This document shows, in pieces, positions 26,835-37,105 of a DNA stretch of 64,000 bases. A program made the position numbers and the translations under genes. The notes below the pieces were generated by a model. That model searched no databases, was not told the origin of the DNA, and saw only the letters and a list, made by a program, of their open reading frames with translations. How positions within the stretch are numbered: position 1 is the stretch's first letter; every line of letters begins with the position of its first letter. The stretch is from positions 1 through 64,000 of the forward strand of contig NZ_JNYD01000028.1 of NCBI RefSeq assembly GCF_000717175.1, written 5' to 3'. This DNA comes from Pseudonocardia autotrophica (GTDB lineage: Bacteria; Actinomycetota; Actinomycetes; Mycobacteriales; Pseudonocardiaceae).

Positions 26835-28750
26835 CCGCCCTTCGCGACCTGCCCGCCGGCGAGTTCGAGGCCCGCTACGGCGGAGACCGGTTCACTGCTG
26901 GCGTCCTCGGCAACCGGATGCGCTACATTGTCGACCACATGTGCGCCGGCCTGCTGAATACGGCGTTCTCCCCAATCCTGCGGGACTGGTACGACTTCGG
27001 CGCCACCATCTCCGGCCCGCCCGAGCAGGGCTACCCGGTGAGCGCGGTGAGCAATTCCCTCGCTGTTTTCCTGGGTACTATGGGCGACGCCGTGCGGACC
27101 ACAATCGTTGAGTACGGGCCGGACGAGGTGGCCGAGGGCGACGTGATCATCGCCAACGACCCCTACCGGATTGGCAACCACGTCAACGACCTGTGCTTCA
27201 TCCGCCCCGTCTTCCACCAGGGCAGGCTGGTCTCCTTCGTGACAATCCGCGCACACCAGCTCGACATGGGCGGTGTCGTCCCCGCAGGTTTCAGCGCGAC
27301 GAAGCGGAACTCATACGAGAACGGGCTGGTCATCAGCCCGATGCGGCTCTACGCGCAGGACAAGCCGGTCCGCTCGACCTTCCACCTGATCTTCGACAAC
27401 GCCCGCATGGCGGCCCTGCTGCATCCGGACATGAAGAGCATCTACCAGGCCCTCCTCCTCGCGGAGCGGCTGATCCTGGAGAGCGTTGAGCGCTACGGCG
27501 TGGACGCCTACCTCGGGGCGATCTCTTACACCTGCGACGCCTCCGCCGAGGCAATGAGCACTGCGTTGCGCGAGTCGCTGCCGGACGGGATCTACGAGGC
27601 CGAGGAGGGCATGGACGCGGACGGTGTCGACGACACCCTCACCTACAGGCTTCGCATGCGGATCGCGAAGCACGCCGACCGTGTCGAGGTCGACCTGTCT
27701 GGAACCTCCGAGCAGGCCCGAACGTCCATCAACGCGTCCGCGCTCGACGCCAAGACTGCGGTCGTTGTCGGGCTGAAGATGCTGCTCGACCAAGCCTCGC
27801 CCTTCAACTCAGGATCGTTCCGCGCGGTCGACCTGGTGGTACCGCCCGGCACGTTCTGCAGCGCCACTCCGCCGGATGGCTGCGTGTTCATGTACGGCGA
27901 GGTCTCGATGCTCGTCCTCAATGCCGTCTACCGGGCGCTGTCCCAGGTACTGGGGGAGAACGCCGTCGGCGGGGACTTCGGATCAATGATGATGCACAAC
28001 GCGAGTGGGGTCCGTGACGACGGCACGCCCTGGGCCGCGGTCGGGGACTGCGGCGGCGAGCACGGCCCGTGGGGCGCGAGCCGCGCGGGCGACGGGGACA
28101 GCTACTCGGTCAGCCAGCTCGTCAACTGCATCGACCCGGCCACCGAGGCGACCGAGGCGTCCGCGCCGGTGGTGCTGCTGCGCAAGGAGTACGCAGTGGA
28201 CACCGCGGGCGCAGGAGCGCACCGCGGGGGCGCGGCCGTCCGGCGGGACACCCTGTTCCTGCTCGCAGGTGAGCACTGGTCCAGCCCCCTTCACACCCGC
28301 TCACCCAGCGGGACCGGGGTGCACGGCGGCGCCGACGGCGTCGCACAGGCCTGCTGGATGTTCCCTCCGGAGTCCTTCGACGTCGCCGCAGCGCAGGACC
28401 TACTGGGTACCGGGCCGGAGGTCTACGCAGGCTCCCAGCCGATCGGCGGCGTGCTGCACCCGGACACGAAGTGCCTGGACCCCGAGGGCGAGTACCACTA
28501 CTTCGCCTCGAGCCCGCTCTGGCGGACCACACCACGCACCATCTTTCGCTATCAGACGGCGGGTGGCGGAGGCTGGGGAGATCCATGGAGCCGCGATCCC
28601 GAGCGCGTGCTGCGCGACGTTCGGGACGAGTACGTGTCGATCGAGGGTGCGCGGCGGGACTACGGCGTCGTCGTCGAGGGCGACCCGGCGCGGTACCCCG
28701 AACAGCTGCGGATCGACCACAAGGCCACCGTTCTCCTGCGGGCCCGCTGA
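26831..28750 (+). CDS. hyuB: Hydantoinase B family protein (HyuB-like, 639 aa)
   Basis: Partner subunit of the HyuA-like ATPase. Family segments: FSPILRDWYDFGATI, EGDVIIANDPYRIGNHVNDL (NDPY), RAHQLDMGGVVPAGFS, EVDLSGTSEQARTSIN and a Gly-rich C-terminus TAGGGGWGDPWSRDPERV. GTG 26831 has GAGGAGGCACA upstream and overlaps the HyuA stop. At about 69 kDa it is nearer to N-methylhydantoinase B than to acetone carboxylase beta. Hydantoinase and ketone carboxylase roles remain open; the flanking CoA ligase and thiolase favour ketone carboxylation. Confidence 0.92.
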   Translation: MTALRDLPAGEFEARYGGDRFTAGVLGNRMRYIVDHMCAGLLNTAFSPILRDWYDFGATISGPPEQGYPVSAVSNSLAVFLGTMGDAVRTTIVEYGPDEVAEGDVIIANDPYRIGNHVNDLCFIRPVFHQGRLVSFVTIRAHQLDMGGVVPAGFSATKRNSYENGLVISPMRLYAQDKPVRSTFHLIFDNARMAALLHPDMKSIYQALLLAERLILESVERYGVDAYLGAISYTCDASAEAMSTALRESLPDGIYEAEEGMDADGVDDTLTYRLRMRIAKHADRVEVDLSGTSEQARTSINASALDAKTAVVVGLKMLLDQASPFNSGSFRAVDLVVPPGTFCSATPPDGCVFMYGEVSMLVLNAVYRALSQVLGENAVGGDFGSMMMHNASGVRDDGTPWAAVGDCGGEHGPWGASRAGDGDSYSVSQLVNCIDPATEATEASAPVVLLRKEYAVDTAGAGAHRGGAAVRRDTLFLLAGEHWSSPLHTRSPSGTGVHGGADGVAQACWMFPPESFDVAAAQDLLGTGPEVYAGSQPIGGVLHPDTKCLDPEGEYHYFASSPLWRTTPRTIFRYQTAGGGGWGDPWSRDPERVLRDVRDEYVSIEGARRDYGVVVEGDPARYPEQLRIDHKATVLLRAR

Positions 28751-29688
28751 TGCAGCCCTACGCGGCAGGGAGCGTCGCCCTGGGACTGCACCCTCCAAAC
28801 GCGGGCGCGCACGACCAGGTCGAGGCCGTGCTTCGACAAGCGGTGGCCGCGGAGTCGGCTGGCTTCGCCGGCGCCACGCTCAGCGAGCACCACGCGGGCT
28901 TCCCCGGCTACCTTCCTGCCCCGCTACTGGTCAGCAGCTGGATTCTCGCCGAAACCACCCGTCTGTGGTCCGGCCCGACCCCGACGTTGATCACGGTGCG
29001 CAACCCCGCGCTGCTCGCAGAGGAGATCGCCTGGACCGCGGCCCGCTATCCAGGCAGGCTCGGTGTGGCCGTTGCGGCGGGCTACACGCCGGCCGACTTC
29101 ACCACGCTCGGGCTGAGCCAGGAGGGCCTTGCGCAGCGTTTCGCGGACGGAGTCGCCACACTGCGGCGGACGCTCGCGGGCGAGGGTCCGCTCGCCGCCG
29201 ATCCCGCGATCGCCGCGCTCGCCACCGGCTCCATACCGCTGCTGCACGCCGCCCACAGCGCCTCCGCCGCAGCGAAGGCGGCGGAGCACGGCACCGGCAT
29301 CCTGCTCATCGGCTCGGACGACGCCAGCCGTGCCGGACGCCTCACCGCGGCCTACGCCGCGGCGGGCGGGTTCGGCCCACGGGTCTGGATCCGGCGGGTC
29401 CACCTCGGAGACGTCCCGCAACGCGTGCTCGACGAGCTGGAGCGGGCATTCGTCGGCCACGATCGGTCCCGAGGCGGTGCGCTGAACGACGTGATTACCG
29501 GCGGGCCCGCGGAGATCGTCGATCGGCTGCTCGCCGAGACCCGGGCCCTGGGCCCCAACACGGCCCTCAACCTGAGAGTGCAGCTCCCAGGCCTTGGCCA
29601 GGGCGCCGTACTCGAGCAGATCGCCGCGCTCGGCGCAGACGTGCTTCCTGCGCTCGCTCACGAATGGAGTTCCCGTGCCGCACTCTGA
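28750..29688 (+). CDS. LLM-class flavin-dependent oxidoreductase (312 aa)
   Basis: Second intact luciferase-like protein. Seen: VALGLHPPNAGAHDQVEAVLRQAVAAE, ATLSEHHAGFPGYL (EHH motif), TLITVRNPALLAEEIAW, GRLGVAVAAGYTPADF, HAAHSASAAAKAAEHGTGILL and the family's C-terminal GGPAEIVDRLLAE. It is shorter than the 396-aa paralogue and lacks that protein's large insertions. ATG 28750 overlaps the HyuB stop by one base (TGATG). It needs reduced flavin or F420; which cannot be told from the sequence. Confidence 0.88.
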   Translation: MQPYAAGSVALGLHPPNAGAHDQVEAVLRQAVAAESAGFAGATLSEHHAGFPGYLPAPLLVSSWILAETTRLWSGPTPTLITVRNPALLAEEIAWTAARYPGRLGVAVAAGYTPADFTTLGLSQEGLAQRFADGVATLRRTLAGEGPLAADPAIAALATGSIPLLHAAHSASAAAKAAEHGTGILLIGSDDASRAGRLTAAYAAAGGFGPRVWIRRVHLGDVPQRVLDELERAFVGHDRSRGGALNDVITGGPAEIVDRLLAETRALGPNTALNLRVQLPGLGQGAVLEQIAALGADVLPALAHEWSSRAAL

Positions 29689-30451
29689 CCGACCGGTTGC
29701 CCTGGTCACCGGTGGTTCCTCCGGGATCGGAGAGGCCACCTGCCGACTGCTCGCCGCCCAAGGCCACCGCGTGGTCGTCGGGGGGACGGACCCGCACCGG
29801 ACCAAGACCGTCGCCGACTCGGTCGACGGCGTCGCCCACACCGCTGACGTGAGCGACTCCGGCCAGGTCAACGCCATGGTGGAGGCCGTGCTGCGCGATT
29901 TCGGCCGCCTCGACGTCGTCGTCACCGCTGCCGGGACCGACGACCCCGAGACGAAGGCCGTCCTCGCCGAGCAAATGCGCGCCGGGGGCCCGATCCTACG
30001 CACCCCCGACCTCACCGACACGGCCTGGCGCCGGCTCATGGCGGTCAACCTCGACGGCACGTTCTTCGTCGTCCGGGCCGCGGTGCGAGCGATGCTGCCC
30101 GCGGGCCGGGGGGCAATTGTCACGGTCGCCTCCGGGGCGGCATACGAGACAATTCCCGGCTACCCGAACTATGCCGTGTCCAAAGCCGGCGTCGTCGCGC
30201 TGACCCACAGCGTAGGCAAGGAGATGATCGGGCACGGCATCCGCGTCAACGGCGTGGCCCCGGGCCTGGTCAAGACGCCGATGCTTACTCGGTCGCCGTC
30301 CGGGCTCAAGGGGCGGCCCGGCGGACACCCGCACCGCACCCACGCCGAGCCGGAGGACATCGCCGCTGTGATCGGGTTCCTCACGTCCGACGCCGCTGTA
30401 AACATCGCGGGCGAGATCATCATCGCAAACGGTGGGCGGGCGACGGCTTGA
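29675..30451 (+). CDS. SDR family oxidoreductase (258 aa), twin of the one at 11846
   Basis: SDR with TGGSSGIGEATCRLL, AVNLDGTFFVV, VASGAAYETIPGYPNY and YAVSK. Like the paralogue at 11846 it has TAAGTDDPETK instead of the usual NNAG, followed by the insertion LAEQMRAGGPI; long stretches such as VRAMLP, HSVGKE, IGHGIRVNGVAPGLV and NIAGE are near-identical. VVVGGTD lacks the Asp that selects NAD, so cofactor preference may differ (NADP). GTG 29675 lies inside the end of the LLM gene with GGAG before it. Confidence 0.9.
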   Translation: MPHSDRPVALVTGGSSGIGEATCRLLAAQGHRVVVGGTDPHRTKTVADSVDGVAHTADVSDSGQVNAMVEAVLRDFGRLDVVVTAAGTDDPETKAVLAEQMRAGGPILRTPDLTDTAWRRLMAVNLDGTFFVVRAAVRAMLPAGRGAIVTVASGAAYETIPGYPNYAVSKAGVVALTHSVGKEMIGHGIRVNGVAPGLVKTPMLTRSPSGLKGRPGGHPHRTHAEPEDIAAVIGFLTSDAAVNIAGEIIIANGGRATA

Positions 30452-31184
30452 GCACCCTGACCTTTGATTTCACCGGCCGCACGGTCGTCGTCACGGGAGC
30501 AGCCCGCGGCGTCGGAAGGGCGATCGCCGACCTGTTCCACACCTCGGGTGCGACGGTTGTCTGTGTGGACGCCGACGCCGCCGCCCTCGCCGCCACCGCA
30601 GAGGAGATCGGCGCCGTCGCCGTCGCAGCGGACGTCTCGGACACCGCGGCGATTGAGGCGCTGTTCGAGCAGGTCGTCGCCGACACCGGCCGGGTCGACG
30701 TCGTCGTAAACAACGCCGGGATACTGCGCGACGGGATGCTCTGGAAACTCAGCGACGCCGAATGGGACGCCGTCCTGGCGGTCCACGCGGCGGAACCTTC
30801 CGGACGACCCGAGCCGCCGTGCCGCACCTGCGCCGCCAGGGCGGCGGCCGGATCGTCAACGTCACCTCCTACAGCGGGCTGCACGGCAACGTCGGCCAGG
30901 CCAATTACGCCACCGCCAAGGCCGGAATCATCGGGTTCACCCGGACCGCGGCCAAGGAGCTCGGCCGCTTCGGTATCACCGTCAACGCCATCTCACCCAA
31001 CGCGGACACCCGCATGATCGCATCGATTTCCCCGGAGCGGCGCCGCGAAATCGAGGCGACCATTCCGCTCGGCCGCTTCGGCGACCCCGCCGAGATGGCT
31101 GCTGCGGTTGCCTTCCTGGCTTCTGATGGCGGCGCCTACATTACTGGTGCTGTGCTGCCCATCGACGGCGGCCTCTCCATCTGA
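30448..31184 (+). pseudogene. FabG-like SDR with one-base frameshift
   Basis: From TTG 30448 the frame gives VVVTGAARGVGRAIAD, VVCVDADAA, VVNNAGILRDGML and EWDAVLAVHA. Near 30791 one G is missing: restoring it joins the frame ending at 31184, which supplies GGTFRTTRAAVPHL, VNVTSYSGLHGNVGQANYATAK (Ser, Tyr, Lys) and VLPIDGGLSI. The rejoined protein would be about 245 aa with all SDR residues. Either a very recent pseudogene or a base-calling error. A 3-hydroxyacyl-CoA dehydrogenase role just before a thiolase would make sense. Confidence 0.85.
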
Positions 31185-31200
31185 TCCCTTAAGGAGGACA

Positions 31201-32325
<1,125 letters not shown>

Positions 32326-33426
32326 GGGGCAGTGGTGGCTCAGTTGGCAGCGACCCAACGGTCCGATGTAATCGGCGAGATGGGGTTCGCAGGGGCATCA
32401 CCGGATTGAGCAGCCGCGACATGAAACGTCGCCGTGGGCGGCGAAGCGGGCGAGGCCTTCTGCTCGCAAAGTCAGTGAGCTTTGTGACGGTCTCGCCATA
32501 AGCAGAGGGCCGAACCCGAGCTCACAAAACAATGTCGAGCTCCAAGGTTCCGCCGCCCAAGCCCGGGAGGCGGAGCTACGTGCTTGCTTAGACGGTGCTT
32601 TCCGGCGATGCGTGCATGATCTGTTCTTGCGTGAGGACTTCTAAGGTCGTAATAGCTGCACGGGGTCGGGCACACGGGCGACCCTAGCGGGTATTACCCG
32701 GGATTCCGTTTGTTATGCCAGGTAATGACTGACGCTTGCGAATGGTGAATAGCGAGGTTGAGTTACTGCCGCGCAATGGCAGAAGAGCGATATAGATGAA
32801 CTCGGCATTCCCTTGCGGATGGCGTAGACTCATTCGGTTGCCGTCCGGCTGGCTCGCGGTACGGCGGCAGGATCAGTGCTTCGTTCGCAAGCGCCGGTAC
32901 GGTCCACGCATCAGGGGCGGACCACCTGCGCCCGCCTTACCACGGCAACAAGCCGATAATCCAGATTAGGACAATCCGGCAGCTAGGCGGCCGGATCCTG
33001 GCGCCCTGGCGCATGGACCGGTACCGGTGCTTGCGGACGAAGCCCTGATCCCGCCACCGCACCGCGAGCCAGAATCGCAGAGCAGGCACGGGAAGTCGCC
33101 CACGTACTGAGCCAGCGAAGTAGAAGCCGGGTTCTTGCGCGCCCAGCCTCGTCAAACTCATAACGCGTCCGCGGCCGGTACCCCACGAACTTTTCGCAAG
33201 GCCATGACCTGCGGCTTCTCGGCAGGATCAATGCGCGCTGCAGGGGCCGAGCAGGCCTCGGTACCCAGATCGGACGCCTCCAGGGAGCTCGGGCCGGGCC
33301 CTGCGGGTTCGTCGGCTCCTGCAAGCCCAGCTGACGAATTCTGCGGTTTCTGCGGTTTCCGCGGCGGGAAGACACGTGCTCGGGCTGGCGACGACCGACT
33401 TGGTGGCTTGCCCAGAGTTGCGTCCC
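32326..33426. other. Gene-poor region between cluster A and the IS256 element
   Basis: About 1.1 kb with no convincing gene. Open frames here are short and lack ribosome-binding sites or recognisable domains. Local sequence is less GC-rich near 32690-32830 than the flanking genes. It contains an imperfect inverted duplication (32850-33071) and on the minus strand a frame (33161-32937) with a basic, Arg/Trp-rich peptide of unknown kind. It probably represents several old insertions and deletions. Confidence 0.5.
32850..33071. repeat. 60-bp imperfect inverted repeat with 101-bp spacer
   Basis: Positions 32850-32909 match the reverse complement of 33011-33071 at about 53 of 61 positions, counted by eye, with a single one-base gap. 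Both arms encode a similar peptide when read outward in the same sense: WLAVRRQDQCFVRKRRY on plus and WLAVRWRDQGFVRKHRY on minus. So this is a diverged inverted duplication of coding sequence, or an element with long terminal repeats. The parent family is not recognised. Confidence 0.7.
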
Positions 33427-34815
33427 GTGGCGTGGTGTAGGTCCAGGCCCTGACGGCGTGGGTGAGCGCGTGTAGGGGGCCATCGTGCGACGGTCAGCGA
33501 GACCGGCTCAAAGGTGCTCGCGAAAGGACACGACGCACGATGACCCTGGACCAGTCTGCCCTGCTCGAGGTGCTGGAGACACTCAAGGCTGCACATGTCG
33601 AAGACCGAGTGCGCTCCGCAGCGGAGACGATCTATCAGGCGCTGATCGAGGCCGAGCTCAGCTCGGTGATCGGTGCTGGCCCGCATGAGCGCACTGAGTC
33701 CCGCACTGCGCAGCGCAAACGGCCACCGCCCGCGCACCCTGACCACAACGGTCGGGGACCTGGAGCTGCGCATCCCAAAGCTGCGCACCGGCTCGTTCTT
33801 CCCGTCGCTGCTCGAGCGGCGCCGCCGCATCGACCAAGCCCTGTTCGCGGTGGTCATGGAGGCCTACCTGCACGGGGTCTCCACCCGCAAGGTCGACGAC
33901 CTGGTCCGCGCCCTCGGCGCGGACACCGGGATCTCCAAATCCGAGGTGTCGCGGATCTGCGCCGACCTCGACGACGAAGTCGACGCGTTCCGCGACCGGC
34001 CGTTGGCCGACCAGGCGTTCCCGTATGTGTTCCTGGACGCGACCTACTGCAAGGCCCGGGTCAACCGCTGGGTGGTCTCCCAGGCGGTGGTGGTCGGCAC
34101 CGGGGTGGCCGCCGACGGGCGCCGCGAGGTGCTCGGGTTCGCCGTGGGCGACTCCGAGGACGGGGCGTTCTGGACGCAGTTCCTGCGCTCGCTCAAGGCC
34201 CGTGGGCTCGGTGGGGTGCAGCTGGTCATCGCCGATGCCCACCTCGGGCTGCGCCACGCCGTGCAGGCGGTGTTCGCTGGGGCCTCGGTGCAGCGGTGTC
34301 GGGTGCATTTCCTGCGCAACGTGCTGGCCCGGGTGCCGAAAGGGTCGGCGGAGATGGTCGCCGCGGCGGTGCGCACGATCTTCGCCCAGCCCGACGCCGA
34401 GCACGTCCACGAGCACTTCGAGGTCGTGGCCACCATGCTCGGCGCTCAGTTCCCGGTCGTGGAGGCGATGCTGCGCGAGGCCGAGCCGGAGCTGCTGGCC
34501 TTCGCCGCGTTCCCGGTCAGCCATTGGAAAAAGATCTGGTCCACGAATCCGCTGGAACGGCTGAACAAGGAGATCAAACGCCGCACCGACGTGGTCGGGG
34601 TGTTCCCCAACCCGGCGGCGCTGCTGCGCCTGGCCGGCGCGGTGCTCGTCGAGGCGCACGACGAGTGGCAGGTCGCGGATCGCCGCTACCTCTCCGAAGG
34701 CTCCATGGCCGCTCTCCGCGCCAAGGCTGAAGACGAACCAGTAGCGCCCGGCGAGCTCGTCGCGGCATCATCAGCGACAAGCTGACCGCCGCGCACGATC
34801 TACACCACCCCATGG
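33427..34815 (+). mobile_element. IS256-family insertion sequence
   Basis: A transposase of the IS256/mutator family is bracketed by short inverted repeats. The left end, about 33427-33443, reads GTGGCGTGGTGTAGGTC. The right end at about 34798-34815, read in reverse complement, is GGGGTGGTGTAGATC, sharing GTGGTGTAG-TC. Length of about 1.39 kb is normal for the family. No target duplication was identified by eye. Insertion has cut an older transposase fragment on the right (34816-35179). Confidence 0.8.
33540..34785 (+). pseudogene. IS256-family (mutator-type) transposase, frameshifted
   Basis: DDE transposase. The N-terminus MTLDQSALLEVLETLKAAH starts at ATG 33540. At about 33714-33719 (GCAAACGG) one extra A moves the frame; removing it joins ERTESRTAQR to NGHRPRTLTTTVGDLELRIPKLR. 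The remainder is intact to 34785: catalytic Asp in FLDATYCKAR, Asp in VIADAHLGLRHAV, Glu in NPLERLNKEIKRRT. The rejoined length is about 415 aa, as usual. The A-run could be a mutation, a sequencing error or, less likely, a frameshifting site; most IS256 members use one frame. Confidence 0.88.
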
Positions 34816-35179
34816 GGCGTCATCCTTGCCCAGACCGGCAAGCAGCCCCCCGGCATACTCGCCGGCCCGCCGCCGCGGCTCTGACCTGGCTGGCTGGCTC
34901 GACATGAGCCCTACCAGCGCGTCCAACTCTACGACCCACTCGTCGACTGAACCGCGCCGGCGTGTCCGGAATGTCGGGGAGGCCGAAGGATTCCTGTGGC
35001 TAGGCAGAAGTCGGCCAGCAGGCCGGGGACCGGTCGGCCGAGCAAGGTGACCTTGGTGCCGGGTGCGTCCGGCGACCGACGAGCGCGACCCCGTCGGCCG
35101 TCGCGGCCTCCACCAGCTGTTGAGCGAACTGCTGGTGATCAATCCGAGCCCACAGCCTGGGCTCGATCGTGTCGGTCAT
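34816..35179 (-). pseudogene. Transposase fragments (IS256 N-terminus and IS701-like N-terminus)
   Basis: On the minus strand ATG 35179 opens MTDTIEPRLWARIDHQQF followed by AQQLVEAATADGVALVG, which resembles the first 35 residues of other IS256-type transposases. The frame then loses sense. Further on, about 34960-34830, another minus frame reads VDEWVVELDALVGLM then ARSEPRRRAGEYAGGLLAGL, like the N-terminus of IS701-family transposases. That fragment stops at the right end of the intact-looking IS256 element, which may have truncated it. These are debris, not genes. Confidence 0.5.
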
Positions 35180-35609
35180 CGCTGGTCCTTCCCAGCGGCC
35201 ACGCCCGGAGCTCGAGACCACTGACGCCGGACTCGAAGGCCCGACCCTGTGAGCAGCACGCCGGGCGGCCCACGCCCCTCGTCGCCGCGCCACGGTTCAC
35301 CGTCGCCGACACTTGGTTGCTCACCATGCTGCTCATCGCCTCGCGGTGCTCAGCCTCGTCCCGAGCCTCACGCTGCCCGGAGAGCGGGCCGGACCTGGAC
35401 CTCAGCTGGCGATCATGGGCGGCCGAGCGGAACGCCGCTGTTACCTGGGCGGCCGTCTGCGATACTCGGCAGCAACCTCTCGCAACGTCATCCTCATCTC
35501 TGTGCACCGTGCACAGCGTCTGCCCGGCAAGTATCGCTCTCAGGGCCAGTGACCCGGCCGTTCGCCGCTGCTTCACTGACTCAACCCCCACATGAGAGAC
35601 GGTGATCAC
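35180..35609. other. Intergenic region upstream of APC permease
   Basis: About 430 bp without a supported gene. It must hold the permease promoter, but no clear -35/-10 pair is seen. A minus-strand frame at about 35330-35240 begins MSSMVSNQVSATVNRG and is too short and unplaced to call. Confidence 0.4.
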
Positions 35610-37088
35610 ATGACGGCGACGCCAGTCGTGCCCTCGGCGGACCCCGCGCGGTCCGCCGCCCCGGACGGTCTGAGCCGCGACAGCATCGGGGTCGCGGGAA
35701 TCGTCTTCTTCATCATCGCGGCGGCCGCCCCGCTCACCGTGGTCATCGCGCTGTTCCCGGTGATCATGGGTTCCGGCAACGGGGTCGGGACGGCCGGAGC
35801 GTTCCTCCTGGTCGCCGCGGTGCTGCTGGTCTTCGCGGTCGGCTACGTCGCGATGAGCAGGCACGTGCGCAACGCCGGAGCGTTCTACTCCTACGTCAGC
35901 CTCGGTCTCGGCCGTCCCCTCGGTCTCGGCGCGGCCGGGCTGGCGATCTTCGGCTACAACGCGATCCAGCTGGGGCTCTACGGCGGCATCGGCTACTACG
36001 CTCACGAGCTCGTCACCGGCTGGATCGGAGTGGACCTGCCGTGGTGGCTCTACTCGCTGGTCGCCCTCGCGGCCTGCCTCGCGCTGGGCGCCAATCACAT
36101 CCACTCGGGCGCTCGGGTGTTGGGCGTCCTGCTGTTCCTGGAGACGGTCGTGATCGTCGTGCTGGACGTGGCAATCCTGGTGAACTCGCCGACGCCGGCG
36201 TCCCAGTGGTCGTTCGACCCGATCTCGCCGACCACGGTGTTCGCCGGGGCGATCGGGGTGGCCCTGATGTTCGCGCACGCGTCGTTCATCGGCTTCGAGG
36301 GCAGCGCGATCTACAGCGAGGAGGCCCGCGACCCGCGCCGTACGGTGCCCCGCGCCACATACATCGCCGTGGTGTTCATGGGCGTGTTCTACGCGATCAC
36401 TGCCTTCCTGATCGTGAACTCGTTGGGTGTGGGCAACGCGGTGGGAGTGGCTCAGGACTCCGGCGGTGACCTCGTGTTCGTGGTCAGCGACTCGGTGCTG
36501 GGCGGCTGGATGACCGGCGCTTTCCGCGTCCTGATCATCACGAGCATGTTCGCCGCGATCGTTACCTTCCACAACAACGTAGCGCGGTACCTGTTCTCGC
36601 TGGGCCGGCAGGGTGCGCTGCCCGCGGCGCTCGGCCGAACGCACGCTCGCAAGCAGTCCCCGGTCACGGCCTGCGTGGTGCAGACGGTCATGGTCGGGCT
36701 GGTCATCGTGGTCTTCGCGATCGCCGGGCTCGACCCCTACGCTGCCCTGTTCACCTGGATGACCGGTATCGGCGCCGTCGGGATCATCCTGCTGCAGTTC
36801 GTGGCGAGCATCGCGGTCTTCGTGTGGTTCCGCCGCACGAACCACGACAAGCGGGTGTGGAACACCGTGATCGCCCCGCTGCTTGGCATCGCGGGCCTCG
36901 CTCCGTTTCTGTGGTTCGCCCTCACCGAAATTGATGTCCTGCTGGGCACCGGCGGCTGGCTGGCCGCCCTGCTCGTTGGGCTCGTCTTCCTCTCCCTGTT
37001 GGGCGCGACGGTGTGGGGGCTGTGGCTCAAGCGGGCCCGGCCCGCCGTCTACGACGGGCTGCTCACCGGGGTGGGCGACCGGGCGTGA
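35610..37088 (+). CDS. APC-superfamily amino acid/amine permease (492 aa)
   Basis: Integral membrane transporter with about 12-14 hydrophobic helices. The first helix (GVAGIVFFIIAAAAPLTVVIAL) has the unwound-helix pattern of the APC fold, and FEGSAIYSEEARDPRRTVPRATY around residue 230 is the conserved E-A-RDP loop of amino acid permeases. ATG 35610 is preferred; an ATG 18 bases upstream is possible. It ends 17 bp before the convergent end of the PucR gene. Together with the divergent kinase-lyase operon it probably imports the amine substrate. Confidence 0.9.
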   Translation: MTATPVVPSADPARSAAPDGLSRDSIGVAGIVFFIIAAAAPLTVVIALFPVIMGSGNGVGTAGAFLLVAAVLLVFAVGYVAMSRHVRNAGAFYSYVSLGLGRPLGLGAAGLAIFGYNAIQLGLYGGIGYYAHELVTGWIGVDLPWWLYSLVALAACLALGANHIHSGARVLGVLLFLETVVIVVLDVAILVNSPTPASQWSFDPISPTTVFAGAIGVALMFAHASFIGFEGSAIYSEEARDPRRTVPRATYIAVVFMGVFYAITAFLIVNSLGVGNAVGVAQDSGGDLVFVVSDSVLGGWMTGAFRVLIITSMFAAIVTFHNNVARYLFSLGRQGALPAALGRTHARKQSPVTACVVQTVMVGLVIVVFAIAGLDPYAALFTWMTGIGAVGIILLQFVASIAVFVWFRRTNHDKRVWNTVIAPLLGIAGLAPFLWFALTEIDVLLGTGGWLAALLVGLVFLSLLGATVWGLWLKRARPAVYDGLLTGVGDRA

Positions 37089-37105
37089 GGCGGCCGGGCG
37101 GACGG

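Noticed and set aside
32937..33161. Small minus-strand gene inside the gene-poor region
   Set aside because: It overlaps one arm of the inverted repeat, has no ribosome-binding site or known domain, and is better described as part of that duplication.
33700..33730. Programmed frameshift in the IS256 transposase
   Set aside because: Only a short AAA run is present, no slippery heptamer or downstream structure stands out, and IS256 members normally use one frame. An indel is simpler.
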